NCBI GenBank assembly: GCA_023231475.1
Contig: JALJEE010001170.1
Coordinates: forward strand, 1 to 64,000
Source of the DNA: Seison nebaliae
Lineage: Eukaryota > Rotifera > Pararotatoria > Seisonacea > Seisonidae
Length of the DNA stretch: 64,000 nt
Direction: 5' to 3'
In this document: piece after piece, positions 58,168 to 64,000 of the stretch
Layout: each line of letters begins with the position of its first letter
Numbering within the stretch: the stretch's first letter is position 1
Notes under the pieces: model-generated
What the model saw: only the letters and a program-made list of their open reading frames with translations
What the model was told of the DNA's origin: nothing
Database searches by the model: none
Position numbers and translations under genes: made by a program

Positions 58168-59056
58168 GTTCTAACTGGGGGGAGGACAAAAGAGCCAAGG
58201 GACAAAAGAGCCACGAACTAAAAAACCACACAGACTTCTAAAAATAAGATATTTAGTTAGTATATATAGTTATAGTACTATATATATAGATAGTTCATAC
58301 AATTTTCTTTATTTCTTCGATATATGATGAAAAGTCCGTCGTATCAAATGCGTCAATTAAGTTTTTCAAATGATCAGTAAGTGTTTTCTTCATTTTTGGA
58401 TTTTTATTCTTTTCTGCTTCCAAAATCCTTATCTCGATGTATGTTTCAACTTCTTCGATGTTGTCCAAGAATCGGAATATACCTACCTGTTGACCCAAAG
58501 ATATTCGATTGAAATAATTATTGAATCTTTCCGCAATATTATTAGTAATAGAAGGAGTGCTGTTTTTCCGCATTGCTTCCAAATTGTTCCAAACATGAAT
58601 GGGAAAATATCAAATTATTCCGAATATCCCGAAAATCACTGAATTGTTGATGGAAATATTTCATCGTGATTAAGATTAAGATTAACGGAGCATCGTGATA
58701 ATATTTCTTTATAACTCTGGTTCAATTTTACCTGTAAATTCCTCTGTAAATTTTGGATAACAAAAACCTAGACATGATAATCCTGTACAGTCCTATACTG
58801 TGTTTTACTTATTTTATTTCATTTTGAGAGGAATACATTCCAATTCATGACCGGATTCGAGTCAAAGCATGAAAATGGCTTTCAATGTTTCTGCTGTTCG
58901 AAGAAAATCAAAGTCTGCGTGGCTCTTTCGTCGGTGGCTCTTTTGTCGGTGGCTCTTATGTCCATGGTTCTTTTGTCTCGTGGCTCTTTTGTCGGTGGCT
59001 CTTATGTCAGTGGGTCTTTTTTCTCGTGGCTCTTATGCCCTAGACTGGTTCTAACT
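58168..59056. mobile_element. 871-base MULE-like element with transposase relic and 9-base target duplication
   Basis: The element spans 58177-59047. It is flanked by the direct repeat GTTCTAACT (58168-58176 and 59048-59056). The left end begins GGGGGGAGGACAAAAGAGCC and repeats GGGACAAAAGAGCCAC. The right end, reverse-complemented, begins CAGTCTAGGGCATAAGAGCC and continues through about eight copies of a 14-15-base unit (GTGGCTCTTTTGTCG on plus, 58918-59035). The termini are therefore unequal arrays of the same short motif in opposite orientation. It contains a fragment of a MULE-type transposase on the minus strand. Confidence 0.7.
58295..58609 (-). pseudogene. MULE-type transposase C-terminal fragment
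   Basis: About 105 codons reading YFPIHVWNNLEAMRKNSTPSITNNIAERFNNYF, then a helical tail ending IEEIKKIV and a stop. The TNN.aE.fn block following a W and an N-rich stretch is the C-terminal signature of MULE/hAT-adjacent transposases (TNNxxExxH in most MULEs). A stop codon lies immediately upstream in frame, and the DDE core is absent, so it is a dead remnant inside the element bounded by 58177 and 59047. Confidence 0.5.
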
Positions 59057-62000
59057 ATTTTGTAAGTCACTATTTTATAACTCAAGAAAATGAGATGTTC
59101 CTAGGTTATGCATCTCCTAGATATTTCCTTCATTTTTAAAGTTATTTGACCTATTCTTCACCTATTCTTTCTACGGAAAATTAGAAGGAAGTATATCCAA
59201 TACAGAGGATATCCAAATTGGATGTTGGAAAGAGAATATGTTAATCGAAAATGATTGTTTATTCTTTTTAAGTTGAAAAATAAAAGTTTCCTTTAATTGA
59301 AATGCGGCTCGTTCCCTAATTATGGTTTATTTCTCTAAGCTAACCACTGACGCGAACAAGAATTAGCGCATATAAAGTACCTAAATGTATAAAAATCTGT
59401 CTCGTTGAATAATTAGTAATCAAGATTGAAGATGAAAAATGAGAATTTCAGATTAAATTAAAATAGTATATTTTTTATGCACAAATATGTAGAAATATAT
59501 AATTATTATCGAAAAACACTACTTTTACTAACATCATGTTAGATATAACATTCTATAATGAATGAAAGTGTTTCGTCGATATAAGAGAATAATTAATGAT
59601 AATAATCTTTTTCGACTATGTTTTCGGTGGAAAAAACTTTACATTTAAAATGAAAGAGGTTTCGGAAGCAAAAAAAATTCGGTTTTCAGAAAGAACAATA
59701 CATATAAAGATTGTTAGGAAATTCAATGAAATTTATTAGAATTATTCTGTTCGAACATCCATTCTCATTCTACCGTGTGTACAGTATAAGGTTTATTTGT
59801 GTTCTCTTATTTTTGCTTATAGTATAAAATGATTTTAAAGACAACTACTGTAATTAAGATTGGTCAACCGTTTCTTCCTTGAGTAATTAGAGAATATATT
59901 CAGCGAGTACTCATCAATATAATTGACTTCTTTAACTACTGGACATTGGAGGAGAATATACGGTATATATGCTGCCAATTCTTCATCATCAATGGTATGA
60001 AAGCAGAAAATTACCTGATTGTTCAATTGAAGGAGATGGTTATAGGACCAAAATATAGAATGTCAGTACAACATGTCTTGTCAATACCACACCATAATTT
60101 CGATGTTGTAATATTTCCTGTTACTGTTTTTTCAATTTCTACCTAAAAAATCTTTCTAGTCTCCTCATTTACATATTAATCAACAATGACAATTTATCGC
60201 ATAAATTTTGGTTATTTCTTTTAATGAAATTCTTTTAAACAAATAATCAATAAAATGAAGCAGTCTGGAAAAGAGAAGGAACTGTAACAGAAAATCACAT
60301 TAGTATTACAAGTATTTTCTTGCAGTTTTTCCTTTGAATAGAAAACTAGAACGATTACTCTTATGTTGCCCACTAAGTCAGGCATTTTTATTTTGTCACG
60401 AATAATTCCATTTCCATCTTTTCTGATTATCTATAAAACATTTCGATAATCTAAGAATTTTACATTTAATCATATCCTTGAACGTTAATCTTCTGTAGGC
60501 TCCAAATTCTAGACTTAATGGAGTAGAAGTAGGCAGTTTTTTCTAAAACTCTAAATTTTCCTTTTCAAATTTAACCAGTTCCATCTGGGTAATATGTTGG
60601 CCAACTCTCTTTCAAGTTGTCGTAAAATTTCTCGAACTTTTCTTCTCGTTGTAGAGGAAAATTTAGTCTAATTTATTTTGATCACGTTATCAGGAAAATG
60701 GTGTTATTAATTCCATTAAAATCTGATTCGTATAAACAGATTATTCGATTCATACATATACATTTGCCGCGAAATTTTGAGATGTCTCTCAAAAATTATT
60801 TGTTTTCGTTTGGAAGTTCATAGATCAATTGAATTCATTCTATTTCTTAATTCTTCCTCCTCATCCCTTTACTGGAAATATTATCTACCACCTTGGTTGA
60901 TGAGATGAATTGCTAACCGATGCAATTAAGTGTATAATTTAATTCAAATTGAAATGGAGGAATGTAGGAAGTAGACGAGAATTAGTGCTACCATCAAGAA
61001 GGAATGAGGTAAGATTGGATGAAATATCAAACTGTCAAAGATGTTATTCTTCATTTTATTGATGTAGAATTAGAGAAATATAATCCATTAGTTTTGATGG
61101 CGTATTATTATTATGAATTTCAACATTATGTTGAAACATTATTTCAATGGAGCTCCTGAAAAAATGTTGGTGGGAAATGTTGACTAGCCATTTCGTCTTG
61201 TTTCACTGATAAAGATTAATAAAAAAAAATCTCAAAATTCTTTATTGCCTTATTCTCTATTGGATTTTAATTAGAATTTTACTTTAAAAGACGAACAATT
61301 TTAGAATTGGATGTAGGATGTACGTCATTGAATATTCATCTGATGGAGGAACGTCTCTCACTTGCAGTGTTTGCAGCACATTATTCAAAGAGAATGCCCA
61401 TCATAATTTGTAATTTATACCACGATATATACAATTGTAGTTAGTGTTCGGATTGAAATATGAGAAACATTTATTCACATTTGAATGCTCCGAAAAGTTT
61501 TAATCGGAATTCTTATGTAGTTTTTGAAAACAAGAGAAGAAAAATAGGATAGTTTTCGCCAAGTTGAATATTATCCTTATTATCTATTACATAAATTGTG
61601 TAATATTGAGGTCAAGAAAGAAATTAATTTTAAATTATATATTTTCTTCAACTTACTTTGAGGTAGTTTAAATAATTGTAAATAGTTTAATTAATATTTG
61701 CACAATCGGTGCAGGAAATATTTACGAAATCAATATTGTCCGATATTAGTTCATTAAACGACATTATTTCAACTGGGAGAATGTTTGAATGTTATTGTCG
61801 AGTGAAAGAAAAATCGAAATAATACGAAATCTTACTATTCCATTGATGCCATTTAGTTGATGATTGTCCGATGGAAAGTTTCGAGAGAGAAACTGTCATA
61901 ATCATGTTGCAATAATGTCGAATTTTCGAATTCCATATGGGCAAATTATAACAACATGCAATATTCTCCTCATCTTCTCCTCTGGTGCAATGAAGGAACA

Positions 62001-62409
62001 TTTTCGCATATCTTCATACCTGCACATTTAGGTCCATTAGCTGTGCATTTTATTCATCTCCGTTCTCCATAAATCCAAATTAGGAGAATTGAAGTATATT
62101 ATTTATTTGAAATATGTTCTTTAACTATGACACAGATAATCATGGGAATAGAAGATAAATGAAAATTATCGAAAATATTCATCAAAAATAAGTAGTATGG
62201 TTAAAGTAAAGATTGTTATAGTTTTCGGAAATATATCATTTCTACACCCAACACACCTTCTCACCCTCTTTTTTTTCCTTTATACACTGTCTGATAAACT
62301 AACTAATTGGAAAGTTTCATTTTTTTGGTCAGATTTACATTTGGGGAAATATTTCTTTAAAATTATTTCTAATAAATTTTTTAATTCATAAAAACAATGA
62401 CACTTAACA
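59057..62409. other. gene-poor intergenic
   Basis: AT-rich sequence with short overlapping frames only (59835-60026 minus, 61792-62001 minus and others). No recognised domain, RNA gene or repeat. Confidence 0.4.
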
Positions 62410-64000
62410 ATGAACGCAATTGAACCACTTCCAAACAAACCATTAAATATCGATGAATCACAAACAATATTGAAATGTAATTGGCCCGAGAAAATTATTG
62501 CAGATACTCAACCGACACAGAGTCGATTGCAAGGTTGGATTTTAAAAATATTTGAAAATATTTCAAATTGAAAAATGTCCTTTTTAGAATTACTAATTGG
62601 CAATTTATCGTTATATGATAATTCGTTAACTTTACCATTATATGGAATATTATGTCCAATTTTTGTTGTGTTATCTATTATCTTGAATGTGATAATCGTT
62701 ATCATACTCCGCATGAATCATATGCGAAGTCCAACGAATACCATTTTAGTGGGATTGGCTATCTTTGATCTGTTGATGGGTATCTGTTCATTTCCTATGT
62801 TGATTCGATTTGCTGATATTCATCAAAGTCAATATTTATCTTACCATTCCTGCTACATCTATTTCCTCTTCTTCATCTATTTCCCTACCACCTTTCATAC
62901 CGCCAGCATTTGGACAACAGTCACGTTGGCATGTCAACGATATTTATTTGTATGTCATCCCTCTTGTTCTCTCGCCATCAAATTAGGCGCGAATAAGACA
63001 TATGGTCAAACAAATTCCAATCGATTCCATATAACTTTAACGCCTTCTTTCTACCGTTTGAGACAGTCCTTCAAAAAAAAGAATTCCACATTAACTGCCT
63101 TTAATTCATCAAGTAAACAAATCATTAATCCCACAATGACAACATCTACATCACTCGATGAATTGCAGAAAGGTCTCAATCGAAATAATTCACATAATTC
63201 CATTCGATATATCACATTCATTATCGGATTATTCGTCATTTTATCGTTCTTATTGAATAGTCCTTATCTTTTCGAAATCATCAGTTTACAACCAGTGAAG
63301 TGTATGGTAGAACCAAATCCGAGACAAGGTGAAAATCTCGCAATCGAAGTATTACATCTAGTAGGCTACAAATTATTGAACAATTTCACTTTAGATCGAG
63401 ATGATTTTTTGAAATCTGTCCAATATGACACAGATAATCGTCATTCAAACCGATTGAATGACGCAATATTTCAATGGCAAAATAATTGGTCTGGACATTC
63501 ATATGATTCCATGCTACAATCTAACTCTACCACAACAACAACTAGTACCACCACTACCACGACAACAAGTACTTCCACCAGTACAAGTACCACATCAGTC
63601 TTCATAGAATCATTACCTAATTTAATAACAACCTCTCAATTACCCATTTACAATCTGACTACTTGCATGAAATCTACATTCTTTCTTTCGAATTCTATTT
63701 CAGAAATGATGGAAATCGTCTGGAATGTCTTCGTCATTTTTCGTGTTATTTTCGTTCATGCAATTCCATGTACCTTACTCGTACTCTTCAATTATATGCT
63801 CATAAAAAAAATGAGAGAAGTCGAAGCAATACGAAGTCGACTAGTCGCTATTCCTTCTCGACAATCTCTCAACGTCACACCGAACAGATTATATGTTTCA
63901 TCACGCAATAAAACCAATTGTACGAGTAGTTTAGAAATGAAATATCGAAAAAATATCGTCATCTCCTCCACATTGACATCTCCTCCCGCCACATTACAAT
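62410..64000 (+). CDS. rhodopsin-family GPCR, partial (continues past window)
   Basis: Exon 1 is 62410-62533. A 54-base GTT-TAG intron joins in phase 1 to exon 2 at 62588, which stays open to the window end. TM1 is LCPIFVVLSIILNVIIVIIL. TM2 begins MRSPTNTILVGLAIFDLLMG, a phrase typical of sex-peptide/myosuppressin (DMSR/SPR)-like receptors. TM3 ends TTVTLACQRYLFVCHP in place of DRY. TM4 is IRYITFIIGLFVILSFLLNSPYLF and TM5 VFRVIFVHAIPCTLLVLFNYML-like. TM6 and TM7 lie beyond the edge. Odd features are a second intracellular loop of about 80 residues and a second extracellular loop of about 140 residues with a pure Ser/Thr run (63532-63600). The ligand is probably a neuropeptide (inference). Confidence 0.85.

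Overview
This window is AT-rich, intron-bearing nuclear DNA from a small-genome invertebrate animal. Evidence for an animal is an EF2, an exosome DIS3 and a Tudor-SN with metazoan architecture, an alpha-like glutathione S-transferase, two rhodopsin-family GPCRs, secreted multi-EGF proteins and a eukaryotic tRNA-Val. I cannot name the species. Two features narrow it. Introns are mostly 40-70 bases and almost all begin GTT and end TAG or CAG. Many start codons lie 3-9 bases after a T-rich AG splice acceptor, which is compatible with spliced-leader trans-splicing (rotifers, nematodes, flatworms and tardigrades are candidates), but this is inference.

Layout. 1-4441 holds a tRNA-Val(CAC) on the minus strand, a degenerate tRNA-Tyr-like sequence and several perfect palindromes. 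4442-7195 carries a RluA-type pseudouridine synthase and a GST. 7477-25190 is the most distinctive block: five neighbouring genes (A on minus, B-E on plus) for secreted proteins made of many EGF repeats. Four of them (A, B, D, E) end in a Hedgehog-type Hint (Hog) autoprocessing domain; the fifth (C) has lost it. No Hedgehog signalling (Hedge) domain is present. B-E share a private N-terminal cysteine module, and A, B, D and E share the same order of EGFs before Hint, so the block is an expanded local paralogue family.

25191-36485 is a dense housekeeping run: an SR-type RNA-binding protein, a small membrane protein, 2,3-bisphosphoglycerate-dependent phosphoglycerate mutase, DIS3 (10 exons, all phases resolved) and Tudor-SN (4 exons). 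37101-39221 is a single-exon GPCR with a very long third intracellular loop. 42956-44056 resembles TMEM249, and 44419-47912 is EF2 (5 exons). 47913-62409 is a gene-poor stretch of about 14.5 kb. It holds two Mutator-like (MULE) insertions with 9-base target-site duplications, one with a transposase relic, plus a few exon-like fragments. The window ends inside a second GPCR that runs off the right edge.

Functional themes: an EGF-Hog cluster as a candidate secreted, self-cleaving and possibly sterol-modified ligand family; RNA metabolism (pseudouridine synthase, SR protein, DIS3, Tudor-SN); translation (EF2); glycolysis (PGM); detoxification (GST); and peptide-type GPCR signalling. All exon joins were made by eye from reading frame, splice dinucleotides and protein conservation.
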